Below are positions 29,547 through 41,075 of a stretch of DNA of 64,000 bases, in pieces. Position numbers and translations under genes: made by a program. The stretch is from Piper betle (Eukaryota; Streptophyta; Magnoliopsida; Piperales; Piperaceae). The stretch covers positions 62,001-126,000 of the forward strand of contig JAURVB010007405.1 of NCBI GenBank assembly GCA_033002965.1. Reading direction: 5' to 3'. The notes under the pieces were generated by a model. It was not told where the DNA came from, did not search any database, and saw only the letters and a list, made by a program, of their open reading frames with translations. The first letter of the stretch is position 1; each line of letters starts with the position of its first letter.

Positions 29547-32400
29547 TCTCTCTCTCTCTCTGTCTCTCTATATATATATATAATATTTCTACACCATATA
29601 ATAGAAAATTAATTATAACTTCCAATAACTCACTCAAAATTAATAAGATTACTAATTTCAATACTAAGAAACATCATTAACTATATGCCAAGCTTGATGT
29701 AAAGATTCCTACAAAGAATGAACTAATAATAAGTATTTTTACGTTATTGATTGTTGAATTTGGGACTAATTGCTACAATTTAAGTGCTTGAGGATGATTT
29801 TATAGGTTAAGAAAGCTTGTGAAGTGATGAAAACAGAATTGGAACCTATTTATAGTAGTCATAATCCTGTGCGATACCTGCTTCGTAGGTAATCCAAATG
29901 AGAACCGTGAAGATATAGGCTTGAGTATAAAGATAGACAGCGGGAGGCCAGCCCAACCGGCCCGGTCTAAAATTTGATCGGGTTGGGTTGGTCTGGCCTG
30001 CACAAGTGGCCTGTCCGCTCAACACATGGGCCTCTCTAGAGAAGGGCTATGTCGGCCTGGGCCTAGAGACAGGCCCATTGGGCCAGTGGCCCGGCCCACC
30101 TCAAAGTATAATGAATGCTGAAACCCCTTAACTGTAGTCCATTTAGCAATCTGCATGTTCCACCGAGCTAGATAATTATGATTTTTAGGACCGAGGAAAA
30201 TAACCCTAAAACTATAAATCGGGCTCCCCAATTTTTTTTTTTTAAATATTTTGCCAACTAGCACTAGCATTAGCATGCAGTTGTTTTGATCGTAATCACT
30301 GAATACCCATGTCCTCATGGGAAGATAGAGTAAAGAAAAGCTCGACTTCAATTTGCAGTCCTTAAGTGGCTAGTTGGAATTCTTGATGTGTGACCTAGTG
30401 ATGTGATATATATATTCTTGCTAGTTTAGTTGCACCTTTATAACTCTCGAAACCGTCTTTCCTTGCTTTGTAGTCGAATCTTCAACTTTGACAATTGGGC
30501 CTCTTCAAGTGGTTAAATAATGCATGCATGGTTGACTCCACTTAAAAGGGTATATATTATTTCAAAAAAGAAAGAGAGTATATATTATTTTTTATGTGTT
30601 TGACTCTTGCTACACCATTTGTTTATATTTATTCTGAAAGTTTGCATTAGTTACAGTAACAATGTGTATAATTGCCTGCATTTTAACCTTATTAATCATA
30701 ATAACATTTGATGAAGCAGCTTGAAGATCACATTTATAAGCACGAGCATCCTGCATGAGAAAAATGAGGAATATCAAACAGAACAAATCTCCAAGCAGAT
30801 TAGATAAGTCCACCCACATTATACATGGTGAGATTCTCAATTACTCAAACTTTATTCTTCCTTCTTAGAAGGATGCGCCCCTGCAATGATCCCAAGGGAT
30901 GAGCTTCTGTGGTTGATTTGGGCCCTCGTAAGATTACTGGGAACCTTCCATTAATATGAGTTCAACATACACAATTCTTGAGCCTATAAATACGAGGTCC
31001 ACATCTCTCTACAACAGAAAAAAAAAAAACAAGTCAAGTAATCAATCAAATCCTCAACTAGAGAGAGATGGTTGATCATTAATTTATGTTCTTCAAGGCA
31101 TTTCTTGTTCACTCTCCCCCAAGGGCTTCTGTCGACTTGTAAATATTGGAGATAGAAACGCTTGCAGGGAAAGCGATCCAAAGTGGCCTTCCCACAGCTT
31201 GGGAGCATGGATGCAAAAACAATGAGAGTTAATTTCCAACAAGGCATTCGTTGTTCACTCTCCCTCAAGGACTTCTGACCACCCCTGCAGCAATGTCATA
31301 TTTGGTCATTTTCATGACCAGAGAGGGATTGCAATGGAGAGGTTTGAGGCCCTTTTGGGAGACTGAACAAAACCTGCCTTGCTCCAATATTTTAGTAATT
31401 ACAACTTAAATCGAATATCTTTAAATGGCATAATGGAATCAAATGCTGAAATCTTGTTCGGGTTTTGGTTAGATTAACTCACAGGAGCGCATGCATGTTC
31501 TTGGCCGCAACAAATTTGAAACCAATTTGCAAAGACATGTATATAGATTAGTTCATGTTATATGTCAGTTTCCAAATTATTGTATGTGATTCCATTCTAA
31601 AGCTACATTCTATATTTCATGCATGCATATATTAATTTGTATTCCAAATGCGCATCCTGAAAAGGATATAATATATATATATATATATTAGTTGGATAGC
31701 CTGTCTTATACAAAAATTTTTGCCCTTAAATTTGGATTATTTGATTACAAAGACGGTGTAAATTAAATCAAACTTACAAAAAAAATAAAGCCCCCGCCCA
31801 CTTGTGACCCACCCGTTGGCTGCAGTTGGTGGGAAAATTGATGAAAATTACTTGTTGAATGGGGTACCTTGCGATTGGTAATGTTTACTTGTAGGTTTTA
31901 CTGTTGTGTTGGGGTGTGGGTTTGATCTGTTTGATTTATGGGTTTGATTGTATTATGCTTGATCTGATTTGGTTGGATGAGCTGGTTCGTTTAGTGGAAT
32001 GATTGATTTGCTTGCTACTTATTTTGTTTACAATAGAATAGGGGGAGATGGAGAGGGACAGGATTCGAAAACCAATCTAGAATGAGAACATGATAAATCG
32101 TAAATTAATTGTAAAATGGGTATTTTTGCAGCAACATTTTATATTGTCATCTTCTTTTGCTTCTTTTGTTGGGACTAAATAGTATAGTAGTTTAGCATAC
32201 AGTGTTTCAAACTATCTACCAGGTGATTTATCAAGATTCATGAGCCAAATTAGGAATCATCATTATAAGAAAAGGGAACTACTGGGAACGGAAGCTGATT
32301 TTTTTTAATTTTAAGAAGGAAAGGAAAAATCCTACTTTTACCTCCGGAAGCTCGTCCATCGCCATGTCGGCTGACTATTCAAGCGTAAAAACTGCACAAT
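29547..32400. other. Intergenic, mainly AT-rich
   Basis: No gene is recognised. A block at about 29940-30090 is dense in GGCC, GGGCC and GGCCC words, which is typical of noncoding retroelement remnants. A 38-bp direct repeat lies at 31094-31131 and 31240-31277. A short TA run occurs near 31668-31690. A 94-codon open frame on the minus strand at 30984-31268 spans the direct repeat and has no recognisable domain. Confidence 0.4.
31094..31277. repeat. Pair of 38-bp direct repeats, 146 bp apart
   Basis: caaggcatttcttgttcact at 31094 and caaggcattcgttgttcact at 31240 begin two diverged copies that continue through the cttctg ends at 31131 and 31277. The origin is unknown. Confidence 0.75.
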
Positions 32401-32647
32401 ATCGGCTGCGAGTTCAACCTGGTTGCCAATATCGATGTCTTATACACCAAGTCCTTCCTCAAGACGGCGACCTGCGGCGTAGGACGCATCGAGAATTGCT
32501 GCCCGGTGTGCCTCTGCGATTACTGCGACGGTGATGAATGTCGATTTCTCGATTGCACCCATTCTTTTCACGACGCATGCATTGCCTCTTGGTTGATCCC
32601 TCCAAAAGCAGACTTGTCCTATTTGCCGAGCTACAGCTACTTTGTGA
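32401..32647 (+). pseudogene. RING-H2 finger fragment, truncated and frameshifted
   Basis: RING-H2 domains bind E2 enzymes in E3 ubiquitin ligases. CPVC at about 32500-32511, then CTHSFHDAC and WLI, give the first six zinc ligands in the C-x2-C, C-x-H-x2-H-x2-C order. The last pair, TCPICRA, is in another frame just before TGA at 32645-32647. Removing one C from the run at 32598-32600 would join them. The open frame upstream reaches a stop near 32384 with no in-frame ATG before the RING, so the N-terminal part or an upstream exon is missing. It could be the last exon of an unseen gene, but a stranded fragment is more likely. The subfamily cannot be named. Confidence 0.6.
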
Positions 32648-33379
32648 TTTGTCCGACTTTTTCAATTATCTGTGGATTCAAATTGAGTTGTAACTCATGA
32701 CAATTGTATAACGAATGATATTCTTTTTACGTTTTAAAGTGTGTTGTAATTTATTGTGTGACTAGTGTATTTTTTACTATATATTTCTTATTAATAAAAA
32801 AAGAATTTAACACCGACTCTTAATTAAAAGCCAGAAGTAGGAGCTTTAACCTATTAAAATTTAACAAAAAATAAAAAATAAAAAATCATATTATTAAAAT
32901 TTATTTTCTCTTTTAATTAATATTTATCTTTAAAATTAATTAAAATTTATATATATAATATTAAATTATTATAATCTATTTTATTATTTGATAAGGGTAA
33001 AAATTAATAATTATTTCCAATATAAATTATGCATGACGTGAGATCTTGCCTTAAAACTTTATACTTCTAGAGTTATATATAGTTTCTCTTTTTCTCTTTT
33101 TAATGAATATTTGTATTTACTGTCTTGAGATAGGCTTTGTTTTTATTATTAATACATAGTGCTAATAATAATTACTAAGATGAATAAAAAGAGTGCTCAT
33201 CCGCATGCATTTGTCCATAATACCCCTGGTCGAATTGGTTCATATATAGGTCGTTCTTCATACTTCATATAATATATATATATAGTAATACTAGAGAAAA
33301 TTTATATTATATTATATGAAGTATGAAGATTGAACCGGTCTAATACTTCATTTTATACTTCATACTTCATTATATGAAG

Positions 33380-33383
<4 letters not shown>

Positions 33384-33452
<69 letters not shown>
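33384..33452. repeat. TA dinucleotide microsatellite
   Basis: About 34 uninterrupted TA units sit inside a larger imperfect inverted-repeat structure built from cttcatacttcat and ggttcatata words. Confidence 0.95.
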
Positions 33453-33455
<3 letters not shown>

Positions 33456-33786
33456 CCGATCTAAAGAAGATTGAAGTTTGAACCATCAGGTTTAGAGAAA
33501 TTTGTATATTGAGTCTCTCTTCATCAGGATCAAAGGGATCAATCTCACATTTGATATTGGTCGTGGCTGATTTTAATTTATTCCGGCTTCCTCTACCATG
33601 GATTTCTCGACTTCTTCAATTTTGTATTTCCTATCATCATCTCACCTTTGTCTGGCCAGTCCAGGTTTGGCGACAAATTAATATTATCATGCACCCACAC
33701 ATTAAAATAAATAACAAAACCCACCACGAAAAATAACATTAGGTGCTTGTTGAACATTTTGCACCGTCGACAGATGAATAGCGAGG

Positions 33787-33859
33787 TAAACTCCACTCTG
33801 GATACACGGAGTAAGAGGATAATTACATGATAAACTCCGCTCTGGATACAGGGAGTAAA
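33787..33859. repeat. Short direct repeat (28 bp, period about 44)
   Basis: taaactccactctggataca at 33787 recurs as taaactccgctctggataca at about 33831, each followed by a ggagtaa end. Each unit also has ACTCC at its start and GGAGT at its end, so each can form a small hairpin. Confidence 0.7.
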
Positions 33860-35789
33860 GAGGGGTAATGACGTGATGTGAACGATCCGCACTCTAGTCT
33901 CAACTTTGTTCCCAGGCAAAATAAAGCAAACATAAATATTCCGCATCAACAATATCCAATTAAATAATTAAACATAAAATAGAGCAATAATCAGAGGTGA
34001 ACACATTTTGGTGAAAACCAAGCTGAACCAAACCCGAATAAGCAATTTGGTTTATCTCCGAAATAATTTTGTTTTGATTTTCTTGTTAAGTAACTAGTGT
34101 CTATATTAATATTTCGTCTCGAAACATAACTAAACCAAATTAACCAAAACAATCTTATTGATCGATTTAAAAAAAATTCAAATCTATATTTCACTTTAAT
34201 TATCATGAAGTTATAATATTTATATGATCAAAGTTTATTTATTTAACATGATATATACATTTAAATTTATTCATTAAATGGTTATTTTCACTAAGCTAAT
34301 TATATATATATATATATCACTATTTTCGTTTTTATTTTTCTCTTTTTTTTTCACTCTCTTTTTCTATGGAGCTCTCAGAGGTTCCATGATTCTCTCCCAT
34401 GAAATCTTCAACCATGTCCATTTTGTAGAACCAAACCATTGATCTGATTTTATCCAATAGAATTAAAATTGACTAGGCCAACCTAAATTCCTTGTTTGGT
34501 GAAGAGTTCATCTACATAGTTTCTGCGTAACGACTTTTGATTGTCCATTTAGGTCTATATCTAGCCCACATAATATAATACATATATTTACATAAAAACA
34601 GCCAAAATTTTATATATATTTTATGATTATAAAAAGTTACACTTTTTTAAATCTTTAGAAAATTTTATATAAAATTTTTAGAAACTTTTGTCACAATTTT
34701 TAGTTTGTTATACTTATAAAAAGTGATAGAAGCGATAAATTTATGTTTGGTAGGAGAGATAGAGAAGGAAATGCGTTAGAAAAAAATACAACATATAAAG
34801 AAAATCAAAATTCAAAACAAAAATTAAATGTGCATATAGAACAATGTGCCATCACGGAATCTGTTTAGTAATTACCCTTGACCCAAAGACTTGGCAAGAA
34901 AAAACTCCCTTTAAACTTATGTAATTTAATTTTGCAGATTTAAGTGGGTAAAACAACAACAATGTTTTGTTTAGTTAAGGGAAATTGTTTTCCACAATAT
35001 CAATTATCAAATTTACAATATATCCGCAATAGATGCAACCTTGGTTAACATACATGTTGAACAAGAAATTATAGATTGTAGTGGCTCTTTTGTATTCTAA
35101 TTTGCACATAGAAAATGAAATCCTCCTTTATTCTTAGGAGGTAGATTGCGCCTTCTATAGTTATGAGATTGCTTGGTATCATTAGCATCGACAACATTAG
35201 TATCAACAATAGCTAATATAGCAGTATTAGCAACATGTAAATCTGGGCATGGGTTATAATTTTGTGACTAGATAAAATTGCCCTCATCATCCTATTATTC
35301 TTGCAATTCATCGACTCTCATTAAAGATAGCTCACATGAAAATATCGGTTGATACCAAATTTTCTCATAGTTTGTCGTGCTACGGTCACATATTAAACGT
35401 AAAGGGGTTTCACCTATCTAAATATTGTGACAATCATTTTAAATGGCTATACTGAGGTTGATCACCCACGTTATGAAATAAGAGTAGGCGTTAATTATGA
35501 TTCGGATACAATATTTTCATCATAGTAAGCCAAATCAATTGGTATTGTTTCCGATTCTTAATATGGGCCACACGCATACATATTGTGCGTACAAACCTAA
35601 AACAACAATGGGCCTGGGGTGACGAAATGGGCCTGGGCATGGAATTGGTGAGTGTTTTTGGGCAACAAGCCGAGGTCTCGGCCCAGGAGTTTTCTCGCGT
35701 TTATCCCGGACACGCGAAGGGCTTGCCAAGTGGAATGACGTAAATACCCCTGTATTTGATACGTGCGAGGGGCCGGTCGACCGACCTTC

Positions 35790-37127
35790 GGATAAGAATT
35801 CGTCCTCTCCTTCCCTCCTCGCCGGCGTCTCTCCTTGCCGCCTCCGATTGTTCCGATCGAGCTCGTAAGCCTTATTCCCCACCTCCGTTTATTGATGTTC
35901 ATGTCTTTTTGTTTGTAAGTTCGATTTGGGTAAAAGTTCTGATTTTGAGGTTTTTTCTGAAAAAATTCTGCATCTGGTTGTTATTTTGTTGAGGAATGTT
36001 GGGATGCATGGGTGTTTGGGTAGGGCGATTGGCGGGTTCAGGTGAGCTTAGATGTAAATTTGCGTGCTTTATATATATAGGTTTTGATGTGTTGGTTCTT
36101 TGTGGTGTGTGGTGTTTGATTTAGATAGGGGGTGATGTGATTGGTGAAGAGTTGAATAAGTTTCGATTTAAATCGAGAATGATAAATGATAAGGTTTACA
36201 GCTGTGTATGTTGCTGTTATCTTGAGGTTTAATAGGATTCATGGGTATCTGAGTGAGAGTTTTGTGGGGTTGGCATTTGTTTGGAGTGAAATTCGTTTTT
36301 TTCCCCTTTTTTTCAATTTTAAGATTTTTGTGCCGGTGCTTTGTGGGTTTTGGACCTTTCGGTGATTAATTGTCATAAGGAATGGTGTGATTGGTAATTT
36401 GATTGTAGGTCGTTGTGATAATTTTACTTCTCATTACTTATGCGAAAAGAAATTGACAAGTTTTGTCTCCAGATGAACTTTTTATTTTTATTTTTTAAGT
36501 GAAACTTGGAAACTTAAAGGAATTAATTTTTTTAGAAATTTTGATAATATATCTATATTCATTTTTTATAAATCGCTTCAAATGATATTGTCTGGAGGTT
36601 TGTCAGGAGTTGCGGTCATTGGGAGAGGACTCAGGTGGTTTAGAATTGTTGGGATGCAATTTTATTTGCTGTTTGCTGTGGTAGTTTTGGGGTTTTGTAG
36701 GATTCTTTGAGTTAAGAGAAAATGCTGCGATTTGGTTTATCTCTTGATGAATATCCCTTTTGAAGCTGTTAACCTATGAAAAAAGTTGCCAGTTTTCTTG
36801 TTCAAGATGCCCTTTTTGATGTAGTCGCTGTTGAAAGTCTGGGGGAACTAATTTTTACGAAATTGGAATATATGGTCAATTGTACAGTTCTGCATTGGGC
36901 AATTTGATTGTCTTGATGTGCTAGCTACTGGCATTTTTTTTCTGCTTTCAAATCATGATACCATGTAATTGGTTCGAGTAATCTGTTTCTACATTTTCAT
37001 AAGTTTTTATCAATTGTATTATTTGGATCTGATTATTTAACATGTAAGCAACTAGGGAGCAGTATTGTAGAGTTTTTGTTCAATGTTTGTATGAGTTTAG
37101 AATTTGGTTGAGTCAATTTTGTGCAGA
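35790..37127 (+). other. PTBP 5' untranslated leader with a leader intron
   Basis: A CT-rich stretch from about 35800 ends at gctc|gtaagc (donor at 35865), and the next acceptor in the right place is gtgcag at 37121-37126, one base before the start codon. The inferred leader intron is about 1.26 kb. The transcription start is not fixed by the sequence; 35790 is a guess from the change in composition. Confidence 0.5.
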
Positions 37128-40100
37128 ATGGGGTCCGTGTCTGCTCAACCTCAGTTTCGTTACACTCAACCACCTTCAAAGGTTCTTCATTTGCGAAATT
37201 TGCCTTGGGAATGCACAGAGGAGGAATTAATTGAACTCGGAAAGCCTTTCGGTAAAGTTGTGAACACAAAATGCAATGTTGGCCCCAACCGGAACCAGGC
37301 ATTCATTGAATTTGTGAGTGGCTGATATAATTAGAATTGGCATGAAGTTCTACTATGGGCAGCATATGCTGATTGGACTTCTCTTAAACTTGTGTTCTAT
37401 TGCAGGCTGATATGAATCAAGCGATTGCCATGATATCATATTATGCTTCCTCATCTGAACCTGCTCAGGTACGGGGTAAGACTGTCTACCTTCAATACTC
37501 CAACAGGCAAGAAATCGTCAATAACAAATCTACTGGAGATGTTGCTGGGAATGTTTTACTGATAACAGTTGAGGGTGTTGAAGCTGGTGACGTCAGCATT
37601 GATGTTTTACACTTGGTAAGCAACTAATTAAGTATGGTTTACCAAGGAGAGAGGTATTCCTTTCCCTAATAGCTTCATATTCTTTTTATGTGGACAGCTA
37701 ACCTATTAGGAAATTTATCTGAAACAATTGCAATTACTATGTAAGATTTTCTTGACATGTATTTAAATGGGGCAATAGCAGGTTCATGAAACTGGGAAAC
37801 ATCTTCAAGGGCAGCTTACTGAATCATGAGAAAGTTCACGTGTGTGTTTGTCTCCTCTCTCTTGCTCGCTGCCTTCTCTTGACCCTTACCCTTCTCCCTT
37901 CCTATCATTAGATACATTTAGGCTCTCTCTCAGACTCTCTCTCTTCATCTTGTGTCCATGGCATGTTTCTAATCAGCGCGTTCGAAATTAGAAAATTGCA
38001 TAACTTCTTGACTTATTTGTAAATTTTTCCAAGCATGTTGTATTTTAGTATTGTGTTCCTGTATTAACTGCTCGGTACCTCTGTGATTTGATATACTGAG
38101 TGGATGGTTATGTGTCATTGCATATTGCCATTGAGGGAAAAGAACCTGGTGAGAGGAATGTAAAGACGTGTCCTTTAAATGCTCATATTATGAATCTGTT
38201 TTTGCCAATGGTTGGTTGTATTGCTTGTGGATAAATCAACCTGAAGATTTTGAGAGTCCTTTTGATGTTTGACATGCAATTCATGACCATATTTTCTACG
38301 TGAGGTGTATTTGTTTTTGAGTTTCGTGTTTCATATGTTGAATGCATATTCACATAAAATGGCGATTTCAATTCAAGATCCACAGTTTTGGAATATCCGT
38401 GCTTATGATCATCTTTATTCCATTCATCATGTGTGGTGGAGGGAACAATCATGTTAGATGGAGATAAAGATAATTGCTTTAATAGAGAGCAAATTGATGA
38501 TGCATATTTTTTAAATGGTATTTCTTTATGACCATGAGCCGCCTTTGTCAGTGTTATCTACTTTTATTAATGCTTTTGGTTGGAAATTGATGGTTTTTAA
38601 AAAAATTCTTGGTTTATTGACTGAGGGGTCTTTTGAACTTAATGGTTTTCTAAATATATTGGACAGCTTATGTTGTGGGAGTCCTCAAAGTTATACATTT
38701 CAGTTCCTTTTAGTTCATTTGTCGTTTGTTGTTTCCCACCAATTTTTTAAACAAAATAGAAAATTAATTCCAATCACTGATAGATGTTATGCGGCAGGTT
38801 TTTCAGCCTTCGGGTTTGTGCATAAAATTGCTACATTTGAAAAGACGGCAGGCTTTCAGGTTGTGCATTTATTTTCTTTTTGACTTTGTAAGCGATTGTT
38901 ACTATTTCCCTTTGTTGTCACGATTCATGCATTTTAGTTCTCTTTTAACAGGCCCTCATCCAATTTACGGATTCAGTGACTGCATCTTCTGCAAAAAATG
39001 CACTTGATGGCAGAAGCATTCCGAGGTGTGTTTTTGTTTGTTTGGATCTTCAGTTTAGTATTATAAAGGATTAGCTGTTATGTGATGTACAGCATCAAAT
39101 ATTTTCCGTTATCTCTTAATGCAATTTGTATGTGTCTCATGTTGTTTTTTGGCTTAATCATTGTAGATATTTGCTTCAAGAACATGTTGGGAACTGCACT
39201 CTGAGAATTAATTATTCTGCTCATACTGATTTGAGTGTCAAATTTCAAAGCCATAGAAGCAGGTAGGGTTGGTATGACGTCGGGAGAGTATCTGAAATTA
39301 CATATCAGAGCTGCTTTTATATGTTACAAAGTCATTGTCATTTATGATTATTTTTTGTTATTTGCATTAATATTCGTCTTCATGTTAAGGAGGACTTTGT
39401 TGCATTCCTTCTGTCCAGCTACTATGAATATTCTAACCTATTACGTTTCTGTTTGTAACATTTTTTCTGAAGTTGCTCTATCTTTGTTTCTATTTTTATT
39501 TGTACTTAATTGGACTTTCTTAAGATAGTCTATTTTTTGCTAGTTACATTATTTGTGTTTATTCTGTTTTTGAGCTTGGAGTTAACAATTTACTTTCATC
39601 AGGGACTATACTAATCCTTTCCTTCCTGTTGCACCTTCTGCTATAGATGGCAGTGGTCAGGTATATCATTTTTGGATTTTTGGAAACCATCTTCTATAAT
39701 TGACTGGCATCTCCTTCTGTCCTTTATTTTAATAACTGATTTCATTTTCATCTTATTGAATGCACATCTAAATGCAGTTCTCTGTGGGCTTGGATGGTAA
39801 AAAGCAAGAAGCAGAAAGTAATGTTCTTCTTGCATCTATGGAGAATGTACAGTATGCAGTAAATGTGGACGTTTTACATACGGTATTCCTCATTTTTGTT
39901 GCTTCTTTGCTGAAAAAAATTTGCTGGACTAGTTAGTCAATATGTTATTTTTCTTTTTCTCCACCCAGGTGTTTTCTGCTTTTGGCCCTGTTCAGAAAAT
40001 TGCTATCTTTGAGAAGAATTCTGGGCTACATGCTTTAGTACAATACCCTGGTATTAATAAATTTTTTGTTACTACATGTGGTATTGGTATTTTGTTTCTA

Positions 40101-41075
40101 ATTTAGGCTGGAGTGGCCTCCTTTGCAAAGTAAATATAGAAAAGATATTGAAAAGAAATATGCTGTTTACCTTAATCGTGAATGTTGGCTTTCAGCAAAC
40201 TTTCAGTTTTTTAGATTTTGACAGTTCATTATTTTACAGATGTACGGACAGCTGTCATTGCCAAGGAAGCCTTGGAAGGTCACTGCATATATGATGGGGA
40301 TTTTGCAAACTTCACCTTGCATATTCTCGCCACACCGATCTCAGTGTAAAGGTAACGCTTTTCAATTGTGGGCCATGTTTCAGTCAGCCGAACTGCTCAT
40401 GATAGTAATCTTACCATGAAGAATGTCCTGTATTAGCTTGGATTGACTTTTGGTGGTCTCATTTGCAGATCTATACTTACTGACAAGCTTTATACTGTAT
40501 GATACTCATTGAGTGCTTAAATATGAATTGATCATTAGTGCCATGTATTGGCCATTCTTTGCTTCACAACTGCACAACTTCATCTTTAGCTCTATATTTG
40601 TGTTGACCCTTTCATACTTGACTCTTTAATGTGAATGTGAACTGTCCAGGTTAACAATGACCGAAGTAGAGATTACACTCTTCCACATTCTGCCATAATG
40701 AATATGCAGCCGTCAATCCTGGGTCAACAGCCTTCAGTTCCACCTTCTGGCACGGGTGCGCCACCATATGCTGCCGGCTATACACCTCCTGCCAGTGGAA
40801 TGATGATGTCTCAACCAATGAGCGCTTGGTCCCCTAGCACGGGAGGTGTTACTTCTTTCCCACCTCAAATGCCGCCGAACCATGGTTATCCACCAATGCC
40901 TCCCGCTCAAGGCCCTGATATGGCTGGTGGAGGGATTCCCTTGCCTGGGCATGGTGGGCCGCTGTCTGGACAACATGCTCCCATGCCGGGACACGGTGGA
41001 CTGATGCCAGGACAAGGTGGTTCGCTGAATGGACATGGTCGGCATCCACATGCACTTCCTCCATACCGCCAATAA
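37128..41075 (+). CDS. Polypyrimidine tract-binding protein (two apparent 1-base frameshifts)
   Basis: An RNA-binding splicing regulator of the plant PTB1/PTB2 type, acting in nucleus and cytoplasm. Ten coding exons: 37128-37313, 37406-37615, 38798-38859, 38952-39025, 39167-39262, 39603-39660, 39778-39882, 39969-40050, 40240-40351 and 40650-41075. RRM1 starts at SKVLHLRNLPW; RRM2 carries NVLLITVEGVEAGDVSIDV and FGFVHKIATF; RRM3 carries VDVLHTVFSAFGPVQKIAIF. The C-terminal tail is rich in Pro, Gly and Met with repeated GHGG/GQGG. The exons total 1411 bases. One T is missing from the T5 run 38799-38803 (VFSAFG is expected) and one G from the G4 run 40296-40299 (GGFCKLHL is expected); adding both gives 471 codons including stop. 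Both losses are in homopolymers and everything else is conserved, so the gene is probably intact in the plant. Confidence 0.94.
37782..37955 (+). promoter_or_regulatory. Candidate poison exon and CU-rich PTB-binding tract in PTBP intron
   Basis: Inside the 1.2-kb intron 37616-38797, an acceptor-like atagcag precedes 37782. Read in phase from the preceding exon, the following bases give VHETGKHLQGQLTES and then TGA; a possible donor CAC|GTGTGT follows at 37839-37840, making a 58-base exon. Directly downstream, about 37847-37955 is strongly pyrimidine-rich with many TCTCT and CTTCTC words, the kind of RNA that PTB binds. Arabidopsis PTB genes are known to limit their own expression through splicing coupled to nonsense-mediated decay. 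Applying this here is inference. Confidence 0.4.

Larger units (their letters stand above)
32700..35789. other. Intergenic, AT-rich with inverted repeats and a TA microsatellite
   Basis: No gene is recognised. It contains an inverted-repeat region at 33230-33490 around a TA microsatellite, a short direct repeat at 33787-33859, and AT-rich DNA with ttggttt/aaccaaa words at about 34000-34200. From about 35600 the base composition rises towards the PTBP leader; a minus-strand open frame there (35882-35535) is unsupported. Confidence 0.4.
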
